This document shows, piece after piece, positions 8,531-16,854 of a stretch of 64,000 bases of DNA. The stretch's first letter is position 1, and each line of letters starts with the position of its first letter. This DNA comes from Deltaproteobacteria bacterium. GTDB taxonomy: Bacteria; Acidobacteriota; Thermoanaerobaculia; Multivoradales; JAHZIX01. The stretch is from the NCBI GenBank assembly GCA_022601195.1, contig JAHZIX010000045.1, positions 186,001 to 250,000 on the forward strand, given 5' to 3'. The notes under the pieces are model-generated. The model searched no databases, was not told the origin of the DNA, and saw only the letters and a list, made by a program, of their open reading frames with translations. The translations under genes were made by a program, and so were the position numbers.

Positions 8531-9124
8531 ATGAGCAAGGGAGAGGAAACTCGAGCAGCCATCTTGGACAAGGCCCTGGCCATGGCCAGCAAGGTGGGGT
8601 TGGGAGGGCTGACCATCGGTAACCTAGCGAGGGAGATGGGTATGTCCAAGAGTGGCCTCTTTGGCCACTTCGAGTCCAAAGAGAATTTGGAGCTTCAGCT
8701 CCTGGATAGGGCGGTAGAGAAATTTGTCCAAAAAGTGATCGCTCCCGCCCTCCAGGAACCTCGGGGAATCCCTCGCATTCGAATGCTTTTCGAATCTTGG
8801 TTGGGTTGGGAAACGCTCTCCTCTCTGCCAGGAGGCTGTCCCTTTGTTTCCATGGCCAATGAGCTAGACGACCGCCCAGGGCCAGCTAGAGACCGGCTAG
8901 CCGGGTATCAGAAAGACTGGATCGAAGCTCTTGGCCAGAGTGGTCGTATCGCGGTAGAAGAAGGTCACTTTCGCAGCGGAATCGACCTGGATCTCTTTGC
9001 CTACGAGTTCTATTCCATCATGCTTGCCTATCACCATTTCAGTCGTCTCATGCGTGATTCTGAAGCCGGCCACTACGCCCGGCAGTCCTTCGAGCGTCTG
9101 CTCGCAACCTCCACCCCTCATTGA
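8531..9124 (+). CDS. TetR/AcrR-family transcriptional regulator
   Basis: A 197-residue one-component repressor. The N-terminal helix-turn-helix is visible at about 15-55 (GGLTIGNLAREMGMSKSGLF, then FESKENL). The C-terminal part (about 75-190, with PGGCPFVSMANELDDRPGPAR) resembles the ligand-binding region of YcdC/AcrR-like members. The gene lies 9 nt before an alpha/beta hydrolase on the same strand, so it probably controls that gene in response to a small molecule. A symmetric sequence sits at the start codon (8511-8522). Confidence 0.88.
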   Translation: MSKGEETRAAILDKALAMASKVGLGGLTIGNLAREMGMSKSGLFGHFESKENLELQLLDRAVEKFVQKVIAPALQEPRGIPRIRMLFESWLGWETLSSLPGGCPFVSMANELDDRPGPARDRLAGYQKDWIEALGQSGRIAVEEGHFRSGIDLDLFAYEFYSIMLAYHHFSRLMRDSEAGHYARQSFERLLATSTPH

Positions 9125-9133
9125 GGTAAGAAA

Positions 9134-10042
9134 ATGAATGTGCCTGCTTTGGATATTCTTTCTGCAAAAAAAAGAACGAACGTTCGACTTTTACTTCTCG
9201 CCACCTGCCTACGAATGACGGCTCGACTTTCGCCGAGCCTAGCTGCAGGAGTTCTAGCCAAACTCTTTCTTCGCACTCGCCGTCAACCTACCCCTCCCCG
9301 GGAGAGTCAGTGGCTAGAAAGCGCCGTCCGGACGGATATTCCATCAGGAGACCACCGCCTCGCGGTCTGGTCCTGGGGAGAAGGCCCCACGGCCCTCCTG
9401 GTGCATGGCTGGGAGGGACGAGGCTCCCAGTTGGCAGCGTTCGTAGAACCACTCCTGTCGATGGGTTTTCGAGTGGTCACCTTCGACGCTCCGGGGCACG
9501 GACAGTCTTCGGGGCGATCCAGCTCCCTCATCGACATGGCGGACGCGATACGAGACGTCGCTCAGTGGGCTGGGTCGGTCGAGGCCATCGTGGCCCACTC
9601 CGCTGGAGCCTCGGTGACCACCATCGCTCTGGATCAAGGGCTCCAAGCCAAAGCCCTGGTCTACCTTGCTCCGGCCACCGACCCTGGGAGTTTCTTGGGC
9701 ACGGTCACTGCGATGTTGGGACTCCCCCCAGAGATCGCATTGGTGGCCCAAATGCGCATTGAAAAACGCTTCGACGTCTACTGGTCCGATCTGGTGGGTA
9801 CCGCTCTGGCACCACGAATGGAGCTCCCCCTGACCGTTTTTCACGACCGGAATGATCGAGAAGTCCCCTGGACCAACGGAAGGGATCTGGTGCGCCCTTG
9901 GCCCGGCGCGACACTACGAACCGTAGCGGGGTTGGGCCACCGCCGAATTCTCCGCGATCCAGAAGTCATTGACTCCAGCATCGAATGGCTGGGGCAATCG
10001 GAGGAGGAGAGGAATCACCAACCCCACTCGGCAGCCAACTAA
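9134..10042 (+). CDS. Alpha/beta hydrolase
   Basis: A 302-residue alpha/beta-hydrolase-fold enzyme, probably an esterase or lipase-like hydrolase; the substrate is unknown. The oxyanion-side motif LLVHGWEGRGSQ, the nucleophile elbow AHSAGA (Ser in H-S-A-G, a variant of G-x-S-x-G), an acid at HDRNDREVPW and the catalytic His at GLGHRRIL make a complete triad. The N-terminus has a basic/hydrophobic stretch that may touch the membrane. It is co-transcribed with the TetR gene (gap 9 nt). The internal palindrome at 9177-9186 may be a second operator. Confidence 0.85.
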   Translation: MNVPALDILSAKKRTNVRLLLLATCLRMTARLSPSLAAGVLAKLFLRTRRQPTPPRESQWLESAVRTDIPSGDHRLAVWSWGEGPTALLVHGWEGRGSQLAAFVEPLLSMGFRVVTFDAPGHGQSSGRSSSLIDMADAIRDVAQWAGSVEAIVAHSAGASVTTIALDQGLQAKALVYLAPATDPGSFLGTVTAMLGLPPEIALVAQMRIEKRFDVYWSDLVGTALAPRMELPLTVFHDRNDREVPWTNGRDLVRPWPGATLRTVAGLGHRRILRDPEVIDSSIEWLGQSEEERNHQPHSAAN

Positions 10043-10065
10043 GACCGCCACTAAGGAGAAAGCTC

Positions 10066-10890
10066 ATGGCAAGCCGAGTCCTCAGCCTGCTTCTTGCCGG
10101 AATACTAGCCGTACCTTCTCACCAAGCCTCTGCTGCGGCGCCGCACCTACCGGAATCTCCGGCGCCTCCGGGGCTCAGCCGGGGGCCGTCTGAAGTCACC
10201 CCGGAGATGCGCACTTGGCTTCGCTCCAAAAAGATTGCTCGAGCTCCGTCTGCGACCCGACTTCGTCTCTTGGCAAAAGCCCTGATAGATCACTTCGAGC
10301 TACACCGGCACGAGGAAGAGCCCTTCGAAACCGTTTCTGCTTCCCGAGCCTTCGAGGCTGGCAGGGGAAACTGTGTCTCCTTTGCCTTTCTCTTCGTCTC
10401 CTTGGCGAGAGAGGTTGGTGAGCCGGTCTTCTTCGTTTTATCGGAGGCCCCTGAGGGCAATGAATCCTTTGGAGACCTGTTGGTCACCAACTTTCACCTG
10501 GCGGCAGCGACCGGTACGCCGGCTCGGCTCACCGTCTTCGATCTAGCCGGTCGATCGAGTCAGCCAACTCGACCTTTTCGGCCCATCTCTGACCGCACCG
10601 CTGACGCCATCTTCCAGTCCAACCAAGGCTCCGAGCTGCTGATCCAAGATCGCCTGACAGACGCCCTGAGACTCTTCGACAGCGCTCTCGTACTGGACCC
10701 AGCCCTGCCCTTCACCTGGACCAATCGAGGCGTAGCTCTGCGGCGCTTAGGAGACCTGGGAAAGGCCGAGGCCTCCTATCGGCAAGCGATCGACCTACGG
10801 CCCGAAGCCTTGGCAGCCTGGAAGAACCTGGCTCTTCTCTTAGGTCAGCGACTTCAGGAACAACAAACCTCGCTTCGGATTCCCCGCTAA
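10066..10890 (+). CDS. Exported transglutaminase-like/TPR protein
   Basis: A 274-residue protein. The ATG at 10066 has AAGGAGA upstream and opens a signal peptide ending about SAAA; longer frames read into the previous gene. A transglutaminase-like (SirB1-type) domain spans about 55-165 with a complete Cys-His-Asp set: Cys103 in GRGNCVSFA, His144 in TNFHLA and Asp159 in FDLAG. Two or three TPR units follow (about 190-265, GSELLIQDRLTDALRLFDSA and NRGVALRRLGDLGKAEASYR). The activity is unknown; a periplasmic protease or crosslinking role would be speculation. It converges with the STN-repeat gene 8 nt away. Confidence 0.8.
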   Translation: MASRVLSLLLAGILAVPSHQASAAAPHLPESPAPPGLSRGPSEVTPEMRTWLRSKKIARAPSATRLRLLAKALIDHFELHRHEEEPFETVSASRAFEAGRGNCVSFAFLFVSLAREVGEPVFFVLSEAPEGNESFGDLLVTNFHLAAATGTPARLTVFDLAGRSSQPTRPFRPISDRTADAIFQSNQGSELLIQDRLTDALRLFDSALVLDPALPFTWTNRGVALRRLGDLGKAEASYRQAIDLRPEALAAWKNLALLLGQRLQEQQTSLRIPR

Positions 10891-10898
10891 GGAACCGG

Positions 10899-11789
10899 TC
10901 ATTTCTCGACAAAGAGGGTCGGCTCGCCCTCGGCAGAGAATCTCCAGCGACAATTCACCAGAAGGCATACTTTGTCGAGAGCATCCGCCGCCGGAACCTT
11001 GTCTAGCTCGACCGTAACCGAAGCCTCTAGGCCTGGCGCGATCGACACCCCACAACCAAGAATATTGCCAAAACTCTTGAGGACGGCCGAGAGAGGCGCG
11101 TCGCGAAGACTGAGAGACAAGGGTGTCCGCAGCTTCTCCTCGATGCCCGAAGCTTCTGCCAACTCTATGGCCCTGGCGTCAGCGGTGGCGATCTCTTCCG
11201 TTCTGTCTCCCAAGGACCGTGGAAACACGAAGATCGGTGGCGTACTCTTTTTGGCGAAACGCCAAAGGCACCCGACAGGTTCGCACAGGGCTTTGAGAGC
11301 CGTGCCTAGAGTTACCCCTTGTAGGTTCATTGAGAGAGAACCCGTCAGCTCCCCTTCGATACCGGCCTCTAGCCCGGCGGTGCCCACCAAGAGCCTCAGG
11401 GCTTCGGCACGGGGCAAATCCACGAAGGCAACCTCCAGGCGCTCACCGACACCCTCCTCGGAGGCCCCACGGGGATCCGCTTCGATCTTCAAGACCCGAG
11501 GCGGCCCGCCGACCAGGCTCCAGTTGCAACCTGCGCTCTCACAGACGGCATCCAACGCGGTAGTCCAGGAGACGCGGTCGAGCCGCAAGGTAATGCTGGC
11601 GGTCAGCGCCGGATCCAGAGACAGCCGACTCTCGGTCATGTCTCCGAAGCCGGCGAGAACATCCGCAAGGGGAGCTCCCACGACATCGATGGAAATGGGG
11701 TCTCGCTGCTCATCTGGCGCTGCAAAACAAAGAGGCGCGAGACAGGTGGACAAAAGTAGAATCAAACCAAATCTAGCGGCTCTCTTCAT
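10899..11789 (-). CDS. Exported protein with three STN-like repeats
   Basis: A 296-residue protein with a signal peptide (about 1-23) followed by three copies of a secretin/TonB short N-terminal (STN)-like unit, at about 30-105, 115-190 and 215-293. Each follows the pattern PLADVLAGFG, then a SLDPALTASITLRLD-type strand, and ends with CNWSL, CLWRF or CRWRF. In TonB transducers one STN domain talks to a FecR-type anti-sigma factor. Here the repeats stand alone without a barrel. The start overlaps the upstream membrane protein by 4 nt, and an ECF sigma gene heads the operon. It may be a periplasmic input or scaffold for that sigma system (inference). Confidence 0.8.
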   Translation of the reverse strand: MKRAARFGLILLLSTCLAPLCFAAPDEQRDPISIDVVGAPLADVLAGFGDMTESRLSLDPALTASITLRLDRVSWTTALDAVCESAGCNWSLVGGPPRVLKIEADPRGASEEGVGERLEVAFVDLPRAEALRLLVGTAGLEAGIEGELTGSLSMNLQGVTLGTALKALCEPVGCLWRFAKKSTPPIFVFPRSLGDRTEEIATADARAIELAEASGIEEKLRTPLSLSLRDAPLSAVLKSFGNILGCGVSIAPGLEASVTVELDKVPAADALDKVCLLVNCRWRFSAEGEPTLFVEK

Positions 11790-12187
11790 GGATTTCTCCC
11801 CATGACGATGGCTCTCACCTGGCCGCTAGCGGCAGTAATGGTGACGACATCGCCCTTGTTATCGATTAGGAAACTCTCTGCTTCTCGAACCTCCGGCGAG
11901 AATCCGGACGCCTGCTTCAGCTGGACCTCGGCCCGCTGCTCTTGGCGAAGTTCTGTCTTCCTGAAAACCGTCGGCCCCAAGACAAGGGCCAGAGTACAAA
12001 ACAGAAACAACAAGGCAAATCCTGCAACGAGCCGACTCCGCCATGGCCGGCCAGCGACAGGGCTAGTGCTAAGAGCAGCCTGAACGACTCGCTCGGCAGC
12101 TCCCTTCTCTCCTTCCAAGTTTTGCTTTAGCCAACTGTCCACCGAGGAGTCGATGGGTGCCTCGGTAGGTGGCTCAGGCCAACTCAT
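11786..12187 (-). CDS. Single-pass membrane protein, probable anti-sigma factor
   Basis: A 133-residue protein with about 50 cytoplasmic residues, one transmembrane segment (about 52-73, VAGFALLFLFCTLALVLGP) and an outside domain of about 60 residues. It overlaps the ECF sigma gene by 14 nt and the STN protein by 4 nt, the arrangement of sigma/anti-sigma pairs. I see no zf-HC2 motif and no clear FecR domain, so the anti-sigma role rests on topology and context. Confidence 0.65.
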   Translation of the reverse strand: MSWPEPPTEAPIDSSVDSWLKQNLEGEKGAAERVVQAALSTSPVAGRPWRSRLVAGFALLFLFCTLALVLGPTVFRKTELRQEQRAEVQLKQASGFSPEVREAESFLIDNKGDVVTITAASGQVRAIVMGRNP

Positions 12188-12668
12188 GTATCACCTCCAT
12201 TTGCTCCAGAAGTCGGCGACGGGCTCGGTGTAGGCGCATCTTGACGGCAGAAAGGGAGAGGCCCAGGACTTCAGCGATGCTCGCTAGGTCCAACTCGGCT
12301 GCAGCAAATAACAGCAGTACTTCGCGATCTTGCCGCGACAGCCGCCCCAGAGCCTGCTGAGCCTTACCAAAGCGCTCCTTGAGCAAAATCACCGCATCCG
12401 GAGCCGGCTCTTGGCTCGGCCGCTCCAAGAGAGGGTCTAAAGGAGATAGCAAACGCCGTCTCGCCGCTAGGCGTGCGGCTCGCCTACGGGCTACAGCAAA
12501 TAGAAATGCCGCCGCATTCTCCGGCGGACCGCTCTTCTGCCAGCGTTCGACCAAGATTCGAAGTGATTCCTGGGCAATCTCTTCGGCGAGGAAAGGGCAG
12601 CCGATGCGCCCGCCACAATAACGGAGCAGGCCCGGGGCGAGGTCTCTTAGGGTATTTTCTAAGCTCAC
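12174..12668 (-). CDS. ECF-type RNA polymerase sigma factor
   Basis: A 164-residue sigma70-family factor. Region 2 spans about 10-70 (FLAEEIAQESLRILVERW, FLFAVARRRAARLAARR) and region 4 about 105-160 (LGRLSRQDREVLLLFAAAEL, then SIAEVLGLSLSAVKMRLHRA). Start GTG at 12668. It heads the operon sigma - membrane protein - STN-repeat protein with overlapping genes. The 220-bp divergent region to the small exported peptide gene probably contains its own promoter; I cannot pick it out with confidence. Confidence 0.9.
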   Translation of the reverse strand: MSLENTLRDLAPGLLRYCGGRIGCPFLAEEIAQESLRILVERWQKSGPPENAAAFLFAVARRRAARLAARRRLLSPLDPLLERPSQEPAPDAVILLKERFGKAQQALGRLSRQDREVLLLFAAAELDLASIAEVLGLSLSAVKMRLHRARRRLLEQMEVIHELA

Positions 12669-12888
12669 GATAGAGAAGTACCTGGCGTTGGCCTTGGGTC
12701 ACTGCTAGAAACAAGTTTTTTGGCTCAAATCGGTCCGTATTCACCACGTTTGGGGTTTTTCTTGTCTGGAGAAAAAAGAATTGCTCCCAAAACGCCCCGT
12801 TTTTGCCCTCTCATGCAACTACATAACTAGGCGGACCTCCGTGGCCCTCCAGGCCGTGGACGTGTAGCCGCCAAGAGGAGAGCATTTC

Positions 12889-13161
12889 ATGATTCGCAAT
12901 CGGACCGCGCGAGGCGTCGGCCTTGTCGCGCTAGCCCTGTTCTGCGTCACCGTACTATTTCCTGTTCAACCCGCCCTTGCCACCGGAAATTCTGGAGATG
13001 ACTCCGGATCCGGTTGGGTAGAGGTCCTCTCTGCTGTTTGGGATGCCGTTATCGGCTCCGGAGATTCCGACAACCCCGCGCCAGCGACGGAGTCGGCGGA
13101 TGGCGATGAGGAAGAAGGATCAGCTGATATCGGCATCGGAGCGGAGCCCGACGGCGGCTAG
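12889..13161 (+). CDS. Small acidic exported peptide
   Basis: A 90-residue precursor. Ribosome site AGAGGAGA lies about 10 nt before the ATG. A signal peptide (about 1-31, ending PALA) leaves a mature peptide of about 59 residues rich in Gly, Ser, Asp and Glu, with one hydrophobic patch (WVEVLSAVWDAVIG) and no cysteine. I do not recognise it. It lies divergent from an ECF sigma operon and 129 bp before a TPR gene on the same strand. A 16-bp perfect palindrome follows its stop. It may be a secreted partner or signal of the TPR protein (speculative). Confidence 0.6.
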   Translation: MIRNRTARGVGLVALALFCVTVLFPVQPALATGNSGDDSGSGWVEVLSAVWDAVIGSGDSDNPAPATESADGDEEEGSADIGIGAEPDGG

Positions 13162-13162
13162 A

Positions 13163-13178
13163 TTTGCAGGCCTGCAAA
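13163..13178. promoter_or_regulatory. Perfect 16-bp palindrome
   Basis: TTTGCAGGCCTGCAAA is its own reverse complement and starts 1 nt after the stop of the small peptide gene, 112 bp before the TPR gene. With no loop it looks more like a dimeric-protein operator than an RNA hairpin. It lacks a T tract. Confidence 0.45.
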
Positions 13179-13290
13179 CTAGAAACCGTCTAGCTCGATT
13201 CGTGCCCATTTTTCTTTTGGTCCAAAAGGTTATAGAATCGTCGTGGTAGCTAAAATATAGACAATCATCTAACGGTTAAGAGGCTTTTTC

Positions 13291-14808
13291 ATGGCCGATC
13301 TCGCAAATACTCATGTTGACCCAGACAGTTTGGTTGACCTGTTGTGGGCTGCTGCTGAGACGGGTTGCTCAGAGCCTCTGGCTCATTTAATAGCAGCTTG
13401 CTCGGATTGCTATAAGCCGGCGGCTCCCTCAACAGGAAAATCCGGGAAGCGTGGGGTTCGGCACTTCGAGGATGCGGATGTGGCGGCGTTAGCCGCCAAC
13501 CTTCTCCTCCACAATGAACCTCGATACCTCAAGATTCTTCAGCACCTCCTAGAAACTTGCCCCCAGTGTCACCTCGCTAGCAGCTCTCTGTTTCAGCAGG
13601 CCAAGTCCGGCAAAGATGCAACTCCTTCTCACCAGGAGTACGAAGCCATCAGTCAACGGCTTTCGAAGCGGCTTTCGGATTGGCGGTCTTGCTTTGCTAG
13701 GGATGAGGTTTTGGCAGAGAAATTTCTCACCAAGCTTCTCGCCATGCCAGCAGAACGTCGGCTTTTGCTAGTCCGCAATAGCGAGCGCTACGGTTCCTGG
13801 TCTCTCGTCACCAAGCTCGGAGAAAGCAGCCGGGAGGCGGTCGCGAGGAACCCGAACGAGGCGGTCTCCCTTGCCTCGCTAGCTGTAGAGATTTCCAAGT
13901 CCCTTCAGCCTTGGAGCTACGACGAGCGGGTCACCGAGGACATCAAGGCCCAGGCTTGGGCATTGTTGGGCAATGCTCTCCGGGTAGCCAATGATCTCAA
14001 GGCGGCGGCAGAAGCCTTCCGTCAGGCAGAGGAGTTTCTCCAGAAGGGCTCGGGCTTAGATACCGTTCGGGTGGAAGTCCTGGATCTGAAAGCCACGCTC
14101 TTGGCAGGCCAGCGGCGCTTCGACGATGCAAGGAGCCTTCTTGGCGAAGCCTTAGCCGTCTACCGTGACATCGAAGACCCCCATTTGCAGGGTCGAGTGA
14201 TGATCAAAGACGCTCTTGTTTGTCGCGAAGTCGGCAATCTCGAGGAAGCGGCGACGATCCTCAAAGAGGGACTTTCCCTCATCAATCCAAATCGTGAACC
14301 ACGACTGGCTTTCGTAGGCCAGCAGAACCTCACCGTTCTACTCGTGGACCTTCACCGCCTTGACGAAGCTCAAGAGCGAGTCTCCATGGTTCGTGATCTG
14401 GCCCAGAAGCTCGACAACCCGCTGGACGAAATTCGGACGGACTGGTTAGAGGGAAGAATTCACTTCGAGGTTGGAGACTTCGCGATCGCAGAGGACATCT
14501 TGATTCGGGTGAAGGATCATTTCCTACGGGCTAGCCTCCCTTACGACGCGGCCCTCGTTTCTCTGGAGCTTGCGCTGATCTATTCTCAGGAAGAACGCCT
14601 GCGGGAGATGAAGTTCCTTGCTCTAGAAATTCTTCCAGTCTTCGCCCGCAATGAGATTCACCGCGAAGCACTCGCCGCTTTCACCCTCTTCGGCAGAGCA
14701 GCTGCTGCGGAAGAAGCTACAGCGGAAGTTATCCGCAAGACCCTCGGTTACCTCGAACAGGCTCGGAACAACCCCAACTTCCGAGTTCCGCGTCTCGCGC
14801 GCTCCTGA
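13291..14808 (+). CDS. TPR-repeat protein with N-terminal Cys pairs
   Basis: A 505-residue soluble protein without signal peptide. The N-terminal part (about 1-110) carries two similar segments, each ending in a cysteine pair (AACSDCYK near 38-42, ETCPQCHL near 90-94). The rest (about 190-460) is a run of TPR units (AWALLGNALRVANDLKAAAE, RFDDARSLLGEALAVYRDIE, REVGNLEEAATILKEGL). I know of no described function; similar large TPR proteins are frequent in Acidobacteriota (recollection, not searched). There is no helix-turn-helix, unlike RRNPP peptide sensors. It probably mediates protein or peptide binding. Confidence 0.8.
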   Translation: MADLANTHVDPDSLVDLLWAAAETGCSEPLAHLIAACSDCYKPAAPSTGKSGKRGVRHFEDADVAALAANLLLHNEPRYLKILQHLLETCPQCHLASSSLFQQAKSGKDATPSHQEYEAISQRLSKRLSDWRSCFARDEVLAEKFLTKLLAMPAERRLLLVRNSERYGSWSLVTKLGESSREAVARNPNEAVSLASLAVEISKSLQPWSYDERVTEDIKAQAWALLGNALRVANDLKAAAEAFRQAEEFLQKGSGLDTVRVEVLDLKATLLAGQRRFDDARSLLGEALAVYRDIEDPHLQGRVMIKDALVCREVGNLEEAATILKEGLSLINPNREPRLAFVGQQNLTVLLVDLHRLDEAQERVSMVRDLAQKLDNPLDEIRTDWLEGRIHFEVGDFAIAEDILIRVKDHFLRASLPYDAALVSLELALIYSQEERLREMKFLALEILPVFARNEIHREALAAFTLFGRAAAAEEATAEVIRKTLGYLEQARNNPNFRVPRLARS

Positions 14809-14936
14809 GGTTCCAGTTGAGGGTCGACGAGCCCTCTCTGGAGCTTTCCGAGTGGACTCTACTCCTCAGAACCCAACGCTAGAGCTCGCTTCCTAGGAGG
14901 CGCTGTCTCTCGAGCACCCCGGTTATCCTCCCCACC

Positions 14937-15863
14937 ATGAGTCACCCCCCATCCGACTCCACCCGCTTGGTGGTGGGCCCCCTTGAGGCCGGCGAGCGGA
15001 TAGACCGTTTCCTGGCTTCGATGTCATCCTTGTCTAGAAGGGGAGCTAGAGCTCTCCTCCGTCAGAGTTCCGTTCTGCGAAACGGCAAGATACTCCGCAT
15101 CGAGGGCCGCATTCTCGAATTCGGAGATGTGGTGGATGTCCATCTTCCGCCGGATCAGCTGGAGGCACCTAGAACCCCTGCCCTTCCAACGGTGGACCTG
15201 GTACACCAGGACGGCTGGGTGTTGGCAGCCAACAAGCCCGCTGGGACTCTTTCTCAACCGTCGGAGAGAAGGCAAGAGGGAGAGCTAGCCCTGGATGAGC
15301 AGCTTGCTCTTCAGCTCGCGGTACAGCGGGGCCGCCCCCCATTTCTTCGACTGATCCACCGCTTGGACCGAGTCACCAGTGGCCTGCTCCTGTTTGCGGC
15401 TGACCGACGGGCTCTTGCCCCACTGGCAGCCGCCTGGCGAAGTCGAGATGTAGGGCGTACCTACTTAGCGGTGGTAGAGGGCAGCTTGGAGGTCGAAAAG
15501 CAACACATAGAAGCACCGATCGCCAAGGCTAGAGGTGGAGGTTGGAAATTCGAGGTCTCCTCTCTTGGGCAGGAGTCGGAAACCGAGGTCACCACCCTAG
15601 CTTCCAACCCGGACTTCTCTTTGGTGAAATGTCAGCTCGTCACGGGACGCACCCACCAGGTGCGGGTTCACCTAGCCCATTTAGGTTTTCCGGTGCTCGG
15701 TGACCGGCTCTATGGAAGCCGATCGAAATCGGCTTCCCGTCCCCTGCTTCATGCTTCGGAACTGAGCTTGCCTCACCCCCGGAGCGGTGAGCAGCTCCGG
15801 CTCCACTGTCCTGCGCCAGAGGACTTCACCCCTTTCACCGAGGCAACCACCGTCGCTACCTGA
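14937..15863 (+). CDS. RluA-family 23S rRNA/tRNA pseudouridine synthase
   Basis: Converts uridine to pseudouridine in structured RNA. Of 308 residues, an S4-like RNA-binding part lies at about 15-75 (RIDRFLASMSSLSRRGARAL) and the RluA catalytic domain at about 85-300. The signature RLIHRLDRVTSGLLLFA contains the catalytic Asp144, and RTHQVRVHLAHLGFPVLGD is the conserved RluA C-terminal motif. It is RluD/RluC-like, but the exact target uridine cannot be told from sequence. It is the first of a run of housekeeping genes. Confidence 0.9.
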   Translation: MSHPPSDSTRLVVGPLEAGERIDRFLASMSSLSRRGARALLRQSSVLRNGKILRIEGRILEFGDVVDVHLPPDQLEAPRTPALPTVDLVHQDGWVLAANKPAGTLSQPSERRQEGELALDEQLALQLAVQRGRPPFLRLIHRLDRVTSGLLLFAADRRALAPLAAAWRSRDVGRTYLAVVEGSLEVEKQHIEAPIAKARGGGWKFEVSSLGQESETEVTTLASNPDFSLVKCQLVTGRTHQVRVHLAHLGFPVLGDRLYGSRSKSASRPLLHASELSLPHPRSGEQLRLHCPAPEDFTPFTEATTVAT

Positions 15864-15892
15864 GCGGCGACGGTCTCCGTTACAATACCGCC

Positions 15893-16666
15893 ATGCTCCT
15901 GTATCGCCTGGGCCCAGAGGGTTTCTACGCAGCAACCGATGAAGAGGGGGTGCTGCACTACCTACACTCCGACCCCTTCGAGACCCATCCAGGAGGATGG
16001 GAGCTAGGTCGCCCGGTGCCCGACGGCCCTCTATCCGCTCTGGTTCCGGTTGCCCCAACGAAAGTCGTGGGTATTGGCAGGAACTACCGAGCCCATGCGG
16101 ACGAGCTGGACAACCCAATGCCGACGGAGCCACTGATCTTCCTCAAGGCGCCCTCCGCACTGATCGGCCATCGTGCCGCTATCGTTCTACCGCAGGAGAG
16201 TGAGCGGGTGGAGTACGAGGGAGAGATTGGCGTCGTGATTCGAACGAGAACCGCCCGAGCCTCCCTGTCGGAAGCACGCAGCTCGATTCTTGGCGTCACC
16301 GGTGCCTGCGATGTAACGGCACGGGACCTACAGCGTAATGACGCCACCTTTGCTCGGGGCAAGAGCATCGACACCTTTTGCCCCCTTGGACCAGCCATCG
16401 CTGTAGGGGTCGACTATGAAGACCTGGAAGTGGTGACCCGAATCAACGGTGAGCAGCGGCAGCAGGGCCACGTTGAGCGGATGGCTTGGGGTCTCGTAGA
16501 GCTGGTTTCCTACGTGTCTCATTTCATGACCCTAGAGGCGGGTGACCTATTGCTCACGGGTACTCCTGCGGGAGTTGGCCCCTTGGAGCCTGGCGATCTC
16601 GTGGAGGTGGAGGTGAGCGGAGTCGGCGTTCTTTCCAACCCGGTGGAAGCATGGCAACGAACATAA
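15893..16666 (+). CDS. Fumarylacetoacetate hydrolase (FAH) family protein
   Basis: A 257-residue metal-dependent enzyme of the FAH superfamily. Family motifs are present: VVGIGRNYRAHADEL, then EPLIFLKAPSALIG, YEGEIGVVI (metal-binding Glu), GACDVTARDLQ, and GDLLLTGTPAGVGPLEPGD. The C-terminal domain makes up most of the protein, as in 2-hydroxyhepta-2,4-diene-1,7-dioate isomerases, acylpyruvases and oxaloacetate decarboxylases. The exact substrate is unknown and no aromatic degradation genes are near. The stop overlaps the next small gene by 16 nt. Confidence 0.88.
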   Translation: MLLYRLGPEGFYAATDEEGVLHYLHSDPFETHPGGWELGRPVPDGPLSALVPVAPTKVVGIGRNYRAHADELDNPMPTEPLIFLKAPSALIGHRAAIVLPQESERVEYEGEIGVVIRTRTARASLSEARSSILGVTGACDVTARDLQRNDATFARGKSIDTFCPLGPAIAVGVDYEDLEVVTRINGEQRQQGHVERMAWGLVELVSYVSHFMTLEAGDLLLTGTPAGVGPLEPGDLVEVEVSGVGVLSNPVEAWQRT

Positions 16667-16848
16667 GCAAGAAGGCCCTAGCTGCGGTGATCGCTTCAGG
16701 TGTGGTCTTACCGCTTCTCATGTGGGGACGCTCCTACCCTTGGCAGCTGGCAGCACCGGTAGCCATCGCCGTAGGGCTTCTCGTCTATTCGACTCTCTCG
16801 ACGGTGACTCAAATGAGAAGTCGTCGACCTCCCTCGCGAAAGGACTGA
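16651..16848 (+). CDS. Small two-segment membrane protein
   Basis: A 65-residue protein with two hydrophobic segments (about 8-25 and 31-49) and a basic C-terminus (RSRRPPSRKD). The start lies inside the end of the FAH gene (16-nt overlap) and the stop is 6 nt before the Nudix gene, so it is part of the operon. I do not recognise it. Confidence 0.5.
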   Translation: MATNISKKALAAVIASGVVLPLLMWGRSYPWQLAAPVAIAVGLLVYSTLSTVTQMRSRRPPSRKD

Positions 16849-16854
16849 GTCCCC

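Noticed and set aside
10972..11805. 277-residue plus-strand open frame
   Set aside because: Antisense to the triple-STN gene, with Ser/Arg/Pro-rich composition typical of shadow frames.
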